Assembly (NCBI GenBank): GCA_023267655.1
Contig: JAHFMV010000012.1
Coordinates: forward strand, 1-36,478
Length of the DNA stretch: 36,478 nucleotides
Direction: 5' to 3'
Source of the DNA: Candidatus Kaiserbacteria bacterium
GTDB lineage: Bacteria; Patescibacteriota; Minisyncoccia; Phycocordibacterales; UBA2100
The number at the start of each line of letters is the position of its first letter. The stretch's first letter is position 1. This document shows positions 8,676-20,000 of this stretch, in pieces. The notes under the pieces were generated by a model. The model searched no databases. It worked only from the letters and a program-made list of their open reading frames with translations, and was not told the DNA's origin. Position numbers and translations under genes: made by a program.

Positions 8676-8718
8676 CAGCAAGGTCGAACCCTGCTGGGGA
8701 AAAGTCGAACCCTGCTGG
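8676..8718. repeat. REP-like hairpin plus 15-bp direct repeat upstream of the first RAYT-like gene
   Basis: CAGCAAGG-TCGAA-CCCTGCTG (one mismatch); GTCGAACCCTGCTGG at 8683-8697 and 8704-8718, 21-bp period. Confidence 0.65.
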
Positions 8719-8792
8719 ACAAGGGCTGCTCCACCGTCATGGTACTAACGGGTATATTGACCTTTTTTCCTCTTAAAACGGTTTTTCGCGCG

Positions 8793-9254
8793 AAATTTGC
8801 AATTTGCAAGCCTCAATTTGCAAACTAAACCCCAATATACAAAGAACAAATCATTGCTCGCTGGACTTTCGGGCTATCGTTCCAAATATTTGATTTATCT
8901 CGTCAGTTTCCTTCCAGAGTATCTTACACTCTGCCACCGAGCCACCGTCTGCTCGTGCAATCATTCGTAACCAGTGTTTAGTTTCCCTAGCTTCTTTACA
9001 GCAAATCTTGATTTTGTTTCGGAAATCTTTCTTTGAACTCGCTTCATTTGCCTCCATGTAATTTGCGCCAATACTTGTTGCATATCTGACGATTTGACTT
9101 ATCAGAGGTCGCGTTATTTCATTCTTCGGAATTAATTTTGACAGATCGATTACTCGCTCACCGAACTTTGAAACGCGCTCTTCCAAATCGTATTTCATTT
9201 TGAGATTGCGATTTGTAATTTTGTTTGCAAATTGCAAATTGGCGCTTGCAAATT
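8793..9254. repeat. Inverted TTTGCAAATT-type repeats bordering the four-helix-bundle gene
   Basis: CAATTTGCAAAC (8814-8825) and GTTTGCAAATTG (9223-9234) are perfect inverse complements within longer repeats; the right edge reaches the gatB stop. Confidence 0.6.
8851..9198 (-). CDS. Four-helix-bundle protein (23S rRNA intervening-sequence protein family-like)
   Basis: MKYDLEERVSKFGERVIDLSKLIPKNEITRPLISQIVRYATSIGANYMEANEASSKKDFRNKIKICCKEARETKHWLRMI; likely start at 9198 because residues upstream are encoded by flanking repeat. Confidence 0.75.
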   Translation of the reverse strand: MKYDLEERVSKFGERVIDLSKLIPKNEITRPLISQIVRYATSIGANYMEANEASSKKDFRNKIKICCKEARETKHWLRMIARADGGSVAECKILWKETDEINQIFGTIARKSSEQ

Positions 9255-10692
9255 ATCCCTGCATCTTTTTTACAATTTCCTCTTTCAACTGTCCCGGATT
9301 CACCGCCCCCTTCAATGCTTTCATCCCTTGTCCAATCAAAAACTGCAGCGCTGCTTCTTTCCCCTTTTTATAGTCCTCAACAACTGATTGATTTTTCGTA
9401 ATGATGTCTTGTATTACGGAATCCAAACCGCCGGCTGCTTCACTCATGATGAGCTCCCTTTCTGCAGCAATCACTTTCGGATCCTTTTTCTCTGCTATCG
9501 TGTGCATAATAAGGTCTTTTGCACCACGTGACGAGATCTTTCCGTCACGAATCATAGAGATAATCTTTGAGAAATTATCGGCGGAAATCGGAATTTCAGG
9601 CTTAATTGCCGTATCTCGACCATCAATATCTCGTACGATACTCACTAAATCGTTAGCGACGTAGTTTCCGGCAAGGCGAATGAACTCTGAATCTGCTTCG
9701 TGGCCCTGCAAAACCTCATCTAGAAAGTTCCCGAGAGCTGGGTATGCAGCAAACTGTTCCGCGTCAGCTGGTTTTATTCCCATGGCGGCGTAACGATTCC
9801 TACGTCCTGTCGGTAATTCCGGCAGGGTCTTGAGGAGTGCATTTTCCGCGAATTCCGGTACTTCAGAGAGCTTTAACGAGGGTAAATCAGGATCAGGGAA
9901 ATACCGATAATCTGCACTGCCCTCTTTAATACGCTGGCTAAAGGTTGCTTGCTTTGCATCATCCCAGCCTCGGGTCTCTTGCACGACTTTCTCGCCATTC
10001 TCTAAAAGCTGCGCCTGCCGCTTGATCTCGTACTCAATAGCCCTCTCCATCGCGCGAAATGAGTTAATGTTTTTGACTTCCACCTTAGTACCAAGTTCCT
10101 CCCCTTCTTTTGCCATGGAAATATTCGCCTCAAGACGCATATGTCCCTTTTCCATATCAGCATCGGATGAGCCGAGATACCGTAGTAAAAGCTGGAGTTC
10201 TCGGCCGAAGTCACCTGCCTGTTTTTCGCTATGAATGACCGGCTCGGTGACCAATTCCATCAGCGGCACACCGGCACGGTTATAGTCGATGAGGGTCTCG
10301 CCCGTGCGGTCGTCGTGCGACGAACTCGCCGTATCTTCTTCAAGATGAACGCGCGTAATGGCAACGCCATTCAGCGATCCCCCCGATACGAGTGGAAATT
10401 CATACTGCGAGAGCTGATATCCCTTCGGAAGATCAGGATAGAAGTAATTCTTACGATCGAATTCCGTATAATCGGCCAATTTGCCCTTGAGAGCAACGCC
10501 AACACGAAGTACGTGTTTTACCGCTTCCCTATTTACGACCGGTAGCGTGCCGGGATGAGCCATACAAACAGGACAAATGTTTACATTCGCACCTGCCTCA
10601 AACGGATCATTCTTAGACGCGCAAAACATCTTAGAGGCGGTCTTGAGTTCCGCGTGAACTTCGAGACCTATTGTAGGAATGTAGTCAGACAT
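9253..10692 (-). CDS. gatB: Aspartyl/glutamyl-tRNA amidotransferase subunit B
   Basis: IPTIGLEVHAELKTASKMFC..VCMAHPGTLPVVN..DRKNYFYPDLPKGYQLSQYEFPL; ~480 aa. Confidence 0.97.
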   Translation of the reverse strand: MSDYIPTIGLEVHAELKTASKMFCASKNDPFEAGANVNICPVCMAHPGTLPVVNREAVKHVLRVGVALKGKLADYTEFDRKNYFYPDLPKGYQLSQYEFPLVSGGSLNGVAITRVHLEEDTASSSHDDRTGETLIDYNRAGVPLMELVTEPVIHSEKQAGDFGRELQLLLRYLGSSDADMEKGHMRLEANISMAKEGEELGTKVEVKNINSFRAMERAIEYEIKRQAQLLENGEKVVQETRGWDDAKQATFSQRIKEGSADYRYFPDPDLPSLKLSEVPEFAENALLKTLPELPTGRRNRYAAMGIKPADAEQFAAYPALGNFLDEVLQGHEADSEFIRLAGNYVANDLVSIVRDIDGRDTAIKPEIPISADNFSKIISMIRDGKISSRGAKDLIMHTIAEKKDPKVIAAERELIMSEAAGGLDSVIQDIITKNQSVVEDYKKGKEAALQFLIGQGMKALKGAVNPGQLKEEIVKKMQG

Positions 10693-10950
10693 GCAAGAAC
10701 TCTATCAGGTATCGATAAAAGCACAAAGTTTTACGAACAATTATTTCCGGAAATTACGGGCTTCATGCGCGTTTAGAACGAGTACATAGCCGAGATACCG
10801 TTTATTTAATTAACTCTTTTATCCGAGATCTGGACTATCGAGTAATCCACACGATCTGATCGCGCTAACTCCAATTTCACAAACGGAACATCACTCCGAT
10901 TTTATTCATAATTAAAAGCATTTTTTAGCGTTTTGTTTTTTTAAAATACG

Positions 10951-10966
10951 GGTACTAGAAAGTACC
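10951..10966. promoter_or_regulatory. Operator-like palindrome GGTACT-AGAA-AGTACC
   Basis: 6-bp perfect arms, ~45 bp upstream of the putative -10 of the giant gene. Confidence 0.35.
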
Positions 10967-11009
10967 AGTTATCAACATGCTTTGTGACAAATTTTATTTG
11001 CGACGGGCG

Positions 11010-11015
11010 TATAAT
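11010..11015 (+). promoter_or_regulatory. -10 box TATAAT of the giant gene
   Basis: gggcgTATAATgcatg; ATG at 11069. Confidence 0.5.
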
Positions 11016-11025
11016 GCATGTGTCT

Positions 11026-11054
11026 GGAAAAACTATATAAACATTAGTTTTTCC
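11026..11054 (+). promoter_or_regulatory. 5'-UTR hairpin upstream of the giant gene
   Basis: GGAAAAACTA-TATAAACAT-TAGTTTTTCC, 10-bp perfect stem ending 14 nt before the ATG; no obvious Shine-Dalgarno. Confidence 0.5.
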
Positions 11055-11068
11055 ATCACCTCTCCATT

Positions 11069-14000
11069 ATGTCCGCGGATGAAATATTTATCGATCGAAT
11101 TAAGTATATTTCTGCGCGCGACGCTGCAAAAAAAGTTGGGCTTTCGCACAACTATATTTCGAAGCTCTGCCGGCGCGGACTCGAGGGCACAAAGCTTGTC
11201 GAAGGCGTCTGGCATGTCAACGAGCGGGCTCTACGCGACTTTCTCGAAAAGAAGGATCGTAACCGTCAGCGACAACTCGAACAGCTGGCGAACACTCGTC
11301 GCGATGAATTAGTGAAATCCGGCAATACGCCAAGCCCATCGAAAAAAGAATACGATGAGATTAAAAAAGTCGTCAGCGAAACGCTTGCCATCACCGAGGC
11401 ACATAAAATGCAACGATCTCCCCTGCCGGAGCGACGTGACAAAGTTGATTTCGGTTTTCGAAAAATCATTGCGACGGTTGCGTCGTCACTCGCTGTTTTG
11501 ATTTTGTTGATCTCGAGCGCGGTCGCATTCCAGGCACTGTCACCATCTGGTCGCGCGGAGCGTGCCGCATTCCAGAAATACTATGGAAATAAAAACGAGC
11601 AACTTGCGGCGATCACGTCGATCCCACTCATCGACAAATTTGCGTCAAAAGTTTTCTTTACACTGTGCCCGTACATCTACGGATGTCCGAAAGTGCCGAC
11701 CACCGTCATTGTCGAAAAGAAGACCCCGGCCACGGCTCCCAAGCCCGTGCAAGCACAAGCGCCCGCGCAATCCTCCGACCTGTACGCAAGCCTCGCGCTC
11801 CTCATTCAAAACTCCATCGAAAAATCGTTTAACCGTTTTGCGAGCACGTACAATTTCTCATCGGTTGCATCGCTCCCACCAGGACTCGTAACTGAATCGA
11901 CCCTTCTCACCCGCTTGAGCGCGCTTGACCAAAAACTGACCGGGCAGATCAATGCCGTCAGTCTTGCAACAAGCAACAACGCAACAATCATCAACAACAC
12001 GTACGAGACACTCGGTGCGGTCGCGCGCATTGATAATTTGAGTGACATACACGTCACCGATTCGCACTGGACCGGTGGATTTATTACTGACGCAACGATA
12101 ACCGGCGGCAGCGTGACCGCGACTGCATTCAATGGCGTACTCCCTATCGCAAACGGCGGCACCGCAACGTCTGCCGCGCCGACCTACGGACAACTTCTTA
12201 TCGGCGATGGCGTCGGTGGTTACTCGCTCGTAGCAACATCATCGCTCGGTATTGGCGCAGGAACTGGCACTCCGGGCGGCGCAGACGGTACCGTGCAATT
12301 TAATTCAGGAAGCACATTCGCCGGCAATTCGTCATTCCTCTTCAACAGCACAACCAATCTTCTTTCATTTGCAAGCGCATCAACATCGATCGCATCCATC
12401 TTCGACCGCCTCTATGTCGGCGGTACCGCAACGACAACAATCCTCGGCTCTGCCACATCAACGTTCGGTGCCGGAGTACAGACAACCGCGCTCAACATCA
12501 CCTCAACGAGTGCAACGTCGACATTTGCAAACGGTATTCGTCTTTCCGGCGGCTGCTTCCAACTCGCCGATGGTACGTGTGCGGGGACGGGATCGGGAAG
12601 CGGCCTAACTGCATATGACGCCTTCACGCATCCTATTGCAGGTCAGTCGGCAACAACATCGCTTCTCCTCTTTAGTGGTAATGCATCATCGACACAATTC
12701 TCGGCGTACACGGCATACTTCGGCGCAACGGCAACATCGTCATTTTCATCAACCGGCGCACTGACTCTTGCTTCGGCTCTCACGATCGGCAACGGCGGCA
12801 CCGGATCAACCACCGCTCCCGTGGGACAACTCTTGTATGGTGGTGCGAGTGCGTACCAATCCGTTGCAACATCTTCCCCTGTCGCAGGAACTGCAATCTC
12901 ACTTTCTGGCTCTGGCGCACTTGTTGGAAGTGCACTCACCATTAATTTCGCCGCACCTCTCGGCACCGGACTTGCGATCCCGTTTGCAAGTACGACGATG
13001 ATTACAGCGACTACGGCATCATCAACCAATCTGTTCATCTCAGGAATTAATTCTGGATCACTCTTAAAGACAACTACGGGAGGACAGGTTGCAGCGGCCG
13101 TTACCGGCGTCGACTACCTCGCGTCATACGATCCGTTTACGCATCCTGCGGCAGGACAGAGTGCGACGACGTCGCTCGTGCTTTTCACCGGTGGCGCATC
13201 ATCCACACTCTTCTCCAACACGGGCATCGCCTACTTCGGTGGCACCGCAACATCATCGTTCTCCAGTGCCGGCGTCCTCACACTGACGAACTTGAACGGA
13301 CCTCTCCAGGCAAACGCCGGCATCGTTTCTGCGACTACCTCAATCCTCGCGCAATACGGCGGCACGGGACAGACATCGTACACGGCGGGCGATCTCTTGT
13401 ATGCATCAAATGGCACGACGCTCGCTAAACTCGCCATCGGTGGCGAGGGCACATTTCTCAAAGTGACAGGCGGGGCGCCGACATGGGGAGCAGGTGCAGG
13501 TGGTGGTGGGGGCACAGACGTGAACTGGACATTCGCAAACGGTGGCATCTACCCATCGACAACCACCAACCAAGTTATTATCGGGGGCACTGCAACATCG
13601 TCGTGGCTGAATCCTCTTGCAAAACTCGGGGTTACCGGCGGTGCGTCGTTTGATGCAGCCTCGACGACCAACGCACTTTTCGCCGCAAGCATCCTTACAT
13701 CCGGTGCAAAGTTCGGTGCAACCGCGACGTCATCGTTTGCATCGGATGGTTCTCTCACGCTCGCCTCCGCGCTCACCATCGGTAATGGTGGCACTGGTTC
13801 AACGACCGCGCCGATCGGGCAGCTTCTCTATGGTGGTGCTTCTGCGTACCAATCAGTCTCCACCACGTCAGTCGCGTGCGCTGGCACGGCCGCATGTACT
13901 GGCTTCACCGCTATCGGCAGCACTCCGATCACCATTACCGGGAGCGGCATCACTGCGTACGACGCGTGGACGCATCCTATTGCAGGTCAGTCGGCAACAA

Positions 14001-17000
14001 CATCGCTTCTCGTGTTGAATGGCAACGCATCATCAACATTGTTCTCAATTCTCGACACGCTGTACGTTGGCCGCACGGCAACAACCACGATCCGTGGCGA
14101 TGGTCTCGCGAGTACGATTCCTTTTGCAAGTACGACAATGATCACGACAACATCGGCATCGACGACGAATTTCACGATTTCGAGCATTAACTCCGGTTCG
14201 CTTCTCAAAACAACAACGGCGGGAGCAGTGACGGCGGCAATTGCAGGGACTGACTACGCAACTGCGGCGATGACGTTTGGGAAAGCGTGGGAGGTCTCGG
14301 GTGGCTTCCTCGCACCAACGACGACGCTGTACGTGACAAATATTCAACAAGCATCATCGACATTGTTCTCTGCGCTCACCGCAAAGTTTGGTTCGACTGC
14401 TTCATCGTCATTTGCCGCAGACGGCTCGCTCACGCTCGCCGCCGCACTCACGATCGGTAACGGTGGCACGGGATCGACGACGGCACCTGTTGGGCAAATT
14501 CTGTACGGTGGTGCTTCTGCGTATCAGTCGGTCGCGACGTCTTCTGTTAGCGCGGGTACCGCACTTTCTTTCACCGGTACTCCAGGCGCGCTCGTTGGCG
14601 GTTCTGCGCTCACGATCAACTTTGCTGCGCCCGCAGGAACAGGGCTTTCGATTCCGTTTGCATCGACAACGATGGTCTCTGCGACAACCGCGAGCTCGAC
14701 GAATCTTTGGATTTCTGGAATCGCAAGCGGCTCATTACTTAAAACAACAACGGGAGGACAGGTGACTGCAGCAACTGCCGGTTCCGATTTTCTCTCGTCA
14801 TACGATCCATTCACGCATCCTGCTGCGGGACAAAGCGCGACAACCTCGCTCCTATTGTTGAATGGTGCCGCATCCTCAACACTCTTTTCAAACACCGGCA
14901 CGGCGTACTTTGGCGGTACGGCAACCTCATCGTTCTCTGCAACGGGTGCACTGACGCTCGCCACAGCACTGACGATTAGTAACGGTGGTACAGGAACTAC
15001 GACCGCACCTTCCTCACAACTTTTGTACGGCGGAGGTGGTGGTGTGTATCAATCCGTCGCGACGTCATCTCCTGTTGCAGGAACTGCAATCTCACTTTCT
15101 GGTTCTGGCGCGCTTGTGGGTTCTGCACTCACGATTAACTTTGCTGCACCAGCGGGCACTGGTCTTTCGATTCCGTTTGCTTCAACGACGATGATTTCAG
15201 CAACAACAGCTTCATCAACGAATCTCATCGTCTCGTCCGCAGGAGGAACAGGAACGCGCTGCCTCCAAGTGGGAGCAGACGGCACGGTGTCCGCAAATGC
15301 AAGTGCATGTGCAACAAGCGGCATCACTACGTATGACGCCTTTACCCATCCGGCCGCAGGACAAAGCGCAACGACATCGACAATGTTCTTCACGGGCGGC
15401 GCTTCAACGACGCTCCTCTCCATCGTCGATCGCCTCTACGTCGGCGGCACGGCGACAACAACAATCTTTGGCTCGGCGACATCGACCTTTGGCGCGGGAC
15501 TGCAAACAACCGCTCTCGACGTCACATCCAACAGCGCATCTTCGACATTCGCCAACGGCATCCAACTGTCCGCGGGTTGTTTCCGCGGTGCGAGTGGCAC
15601 CTGTATCACGAACACCGACACCTCCTCCTTCGTGACCGGCAACGGCAGCGGCGCCAACACGCGCGTCGCCTACTGGACGTCATCGTCCAACCTCACGTCG
15701 AGCGCAAATCTCACGTTCGACGGCACGACACTCACGGCGAATGACCTCCTCATCTCAAAAACCGGTACCGCAATTCTCTCTATTAATGACACCGGATCGA
15801 CCGGCACCGACTTCCGCATCGATGTCGCATCCGGCGTAACGACATTCCAAGCCGACGTCGGCGCGGCGCTCACCGGCGAATATTTTGCGTTCAACACCAA
15901 CAACGACGAAAAGATGCGATTAACCGAGGGCGGTAGACTCGGTATCGGCACAACATCACCATGGGCTGCGCTCTCCGTAAATCCGACGGCGCTCGGCAGC
16001 AGTGTCCCCGAATTCGTCGTCGGCTCGTCGACCATGACACATTTCCTCGTCGATGGCTCGGGCAATACGGCGATCGGCACCACCTCTCCCTTTGCACTCC
16101 TCTCACTCCAAGCCACCTCCACTCTCACGAAGCTTAATCTCTTTGCGATCGGCTCGACGACCGCCGCCGGTGTCACCTCAACACTCTTCAAGATCGACAA
16201 CACGGGTATTGCTTCCACCACCGGTCTCGTCGTTTCCAACACCGGAGGCACGGGCACCCGCTGCTTGCAAGTCGGAGCTGATGGCACGGTCTCTGCAAAT
16301 GCTTCTGCGTGTGGTACAGGTAGTGGTGGTGATTCGTTCACGCATCCTGCGGCAGGACAGTCGGCAACAACCTCAACGATGCTCTTCTCCAACGGAGCAA
16401 CGTCAACTTCAATCGGTGCATTCTCTGCTGCGTTTGGTGCCACCGCAACGACGACGTTCACCGCTGACGGCAAGGTTGGTATTGGTACCACGACACCGTT
16501 TGCTGCGCTGCAGGTTGGTACGACAACGGGAAAGAATCTCGTGCTCACCGATCTGAATGCAGGAAATGATCTAAAGCATTGGTTGTTGTCGGTCCTCGGT
16601 GGCAACTTCGTTCTCTCAACCACGACGGATGCATATGCAACATCCACTGCTCCTGCATTCCAGATCACGAAAGCTGGACTCGTGGGCATTGGTACTTCGA
16701 CGCCTGGTTCCATTCTTGCTGTCCAAGGCGCTGCTAATTTCAATTCCACCGCAACCTCGACTATCTACAATGGTCTCGCAACTCCGCTTCTCAACCTCAC
16801 TTCTTCAACAGCATCATCGACATTCGCGAATGGTGTGAACCTCACCGCAGGTTGCTTCTCACAAAACGGTGTGTGTGTCATTCCAGGTGGCGGTGGTGGC
16901 GTGCTCCTCGGCACCTTCTCTACTTCAACCGTCGGCACCAACGTGCAAGTGGTCTTCACCGGAGCTGCAGGATCACAGCCATCATTCTCTGCCGGAGTGC

Positions 17001-20000
17001 TGACGCTGCCGAGCAACACATCATATGTGGAGACGGAGGTGTGGGGGGGTGGTGGAGGTGGTAGCGGAGGCGGAAATGCTATGGGGAATGGTGGCGACGG
17101 CGGCAGCAGTTGCTTCGGCACTAACTCAACGGCCTGCACGAGCCCCTTGCTTTCAGCATCAAATGGTAGCGGAGGCGTGGGTGGCTCAAACGGTGGCGCG
17201 GGAGGTTCTGGCTCCGGCGGAGACATAAACATGACGGGTTCTGGCTCCGGTGGCATTACAGACACATCTGCATCGCTATCATATTTCTCTGGATTTCCCG
17301 GAGGTAGCGCCCCGCGCGGTGGAGGCGGCGGCGCTGCAAATCGCGCGGCTGCCGGAAGCAACGGTTCCGCCTTTGGCGGTGGAGGTGGAGGTGGAGCGTT
17401 AGAAGGAGGCAATTCTGTCGCATTTCAAGGTGGCTCAGGCGGTGGAGGCGGAGGATATTCTCAAAAGCGCATTAGCCCGCTATCGGGCACGTACTACTAC
17501 ACCGTTGGTGCGGGAGGCTCCGCGGGTACTGCGGGAACAAGCGGCTATGCCGGAGGCACAGGAGGCGCAGGGGGTTTTGTCATCCGCGTGTATACATCTA
17601 TATCAGCCAATGGCACATCAGGCGGGCAGCTCCTCGGCATCTACTCGACTTCGACTGTCGGCACGAACGTGACGGTGAATTTGAATGGTACGGCTGGTAG
17701 TGCGCCGAGTTTCTCTGGCGGTGTCCTTACACTTCCGTCAAACACGTCGCACATGGTGATTCAAACTTGGGGCGCGGGTGGTGGAGGTGGTGGTACAGTT
17801 ACAGCAACAGATGGTGGCACCGGTGGCTCGACTTGCTTTGGAACTAATTCCACCGCTTGTACAAGCCCGGCTCTAAGTGCGACGGGGGGATCAGGAGGTA
17901 AAGCCGGTGCCGGAAGCAATGATGGTGTTTCCGGAGGCGCTGGCGGTGCAGGTTCCAGCGGCGACGTAAATATCACAGGTGGTGGTGGGGACGGCGGCCA
18001 GCCAGGAGTCGGCTCATCTTTTAATGGTAGCGGCGGTGCCGGAGGAAATGCTCCGGCGGGTGGAGGAGGAGGCAAAGGAATTATCAGTGGTGGAATCGCA
18101 GGCAGCGCGTTTGGTGGTGGAGGTTCGGGTGGCGGAGGTGGTGGTGGTGGTGGAGTTGGTGGAGGTGGCGGTGGTGGTGGTGGTGGATACTCCGAGAAAT
18201 TGATTACGAGTCCTTCGGGAACCTACTACTACACAGTCGGTTCAAGCGGTACCGCTGGTACCGGTGGAAATTCTGGCGGCGCCGGTGGCGCCGGAGGCCT
18301 CGTCATCGAAGTATACGCAACCGGATTAACGTCAGGCACGAACGGCAGCGGTACTACCGGTCAAGTCGCATACTACGCATCATCAGGAACAAACCAGACA
18401 GCAACGTCATCGCTGTTCATTGATACCAGCAGCAACATCGGTATCGGTTCAACCACACCCTGGGGCACACTCTCCATCACGAATGTGGGTACGAACCCAT
18501 CGTTGGTGGTGGAAGATGCTGCATCACCGGATGCTTCCCTGTTCATCATTGATGCAACAGGCATGACGGGTATTGGTACGAGTACCCCATGGGGACAGTT
18601 GAGTGTGAATCCGAATGCACTGGGGAGTGGCGTACCAGAGTTTGTGATCGGATCGTCAACGCGTACACACTTCCTTGTAGATGGTAGTGGCAATGTTGGT
18701 ATTGGCACCACGTCACCATTCGCGCTTCTTTCACTCCAAGCAACCTCTACTCTCACGAAGCTCAATCTCTTCTCCATTGGTTCAACTACTGCAGCTGGTG
18801 TGACTCGCACGCTCTTCAACATCGACAACACGGGTGTTGCAAGCACAACGGGACTGGTGATCTCGAATACTGGTGGCACCGGCACCCGCTGTCTCCAAGT
18901 GGGAGCAGATGGCACGGTGTCTGCGAATGCTGCTGCGTGTGGTACCGGTAGCGGTGGTGATTCGTTCACGCATCCTGCGGCAGGGTTTAGTGCGACGACA
19001 TCAACGATGGTGTTCAACAGTTCTGTTGGTGTAGGTGGTACGACGACGCCATATGCACTGCTCTCGGTTGTTGCGACTTCGACAAACGGTACAGGTGCGC
19101 CGGTTACTCTCTTTGCAATCGCATCGACGACAGCTGGTACTGCAACGTCCACACTGCTCGTCGTGAAGAATGACGGGAATGTGGGGATTGGCACTTCGAC
19201 ACCGTATGCCCTCCTCTCCATACAAGCAACCAGCACCATCAACACCCGCACACTGCTCTCCGTTGCTTCTACGTCTGCTGCCGGAGTGGTGACGACACTC
19301 TTTAATATTGCGAATGATGGGGTGATTACTTCGAGCGCACTTGCTACTTCTACGTTTGCTGCGGGGATACAAGCAACCAACCTTAATCTCACCTCGACGA
19401 CTGCCACAAGTACTGCTGCAAATGGCATTAATCTTTCTGGAGGCTGCTTCTCTATTAATGGTACGTGTACCGTCGGGTCTGGTGGTGGGGTGCTGCTCGG
19501 TGTCTTCTCTACTTCAACCGTGGGCACTAACGTGCAAGTGGTGTTTACTGGTGCTGCGGGATCGCAACCGTCGTTCTCCGCGGGAGTGCTGACGCTTCCA
19601 TCAAACACGAGCTATATGGAGACGGAGGTGTGGGGTGGTGGTGGTGGTGGACGTGGTGGTGGCGATGGGGGAAACGGTGGCAGTGGCGGACAAAGTTGCT
19701 TCAGCAATAGTTCAACGAGTACTGCGTGCTCGGGAGTTAGTGGACCACTCTTGAGTGCAACAGGTGGTGGCGGGGGCGCACTTACGCCGCCCGCGGGCGG
19801 CACGGGATCAAGTGGAGATCTAAATCTCACCGGTGAAGCTCCCACGTCCGGTTCGGGCGCATTTACTCCCGCAGGAGGTGCCAACAATGGAGGCACCGCG
19901 GGCGGTAGCGCACCACGCGGAGGTGGCGGTGGTGCTGGTGGATATTACGCAGGCGCTGGAACTGCCGGCAGTCCTTTCGGTGGTGGTGGTGGCGGCGGCG

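Noticed and set aside
12600-15330. Regularly spaced repeats considered as a CRISPR array
   Set aside because: Repeats are long, degenerate and in-frame coding modules; no short identical repeats with unique spacers and no cas genes
15670-19608. Long antisense ORFs (359 aa at 15670-16749, 411 aa at 18373-19608; also plus-strand 3551-4177)
   Set aside because: Pro/Val/Ala-rich mirror translations of Thr/Ser/Gly-rich coding repeats; no start signals and fully inside supported CDSs
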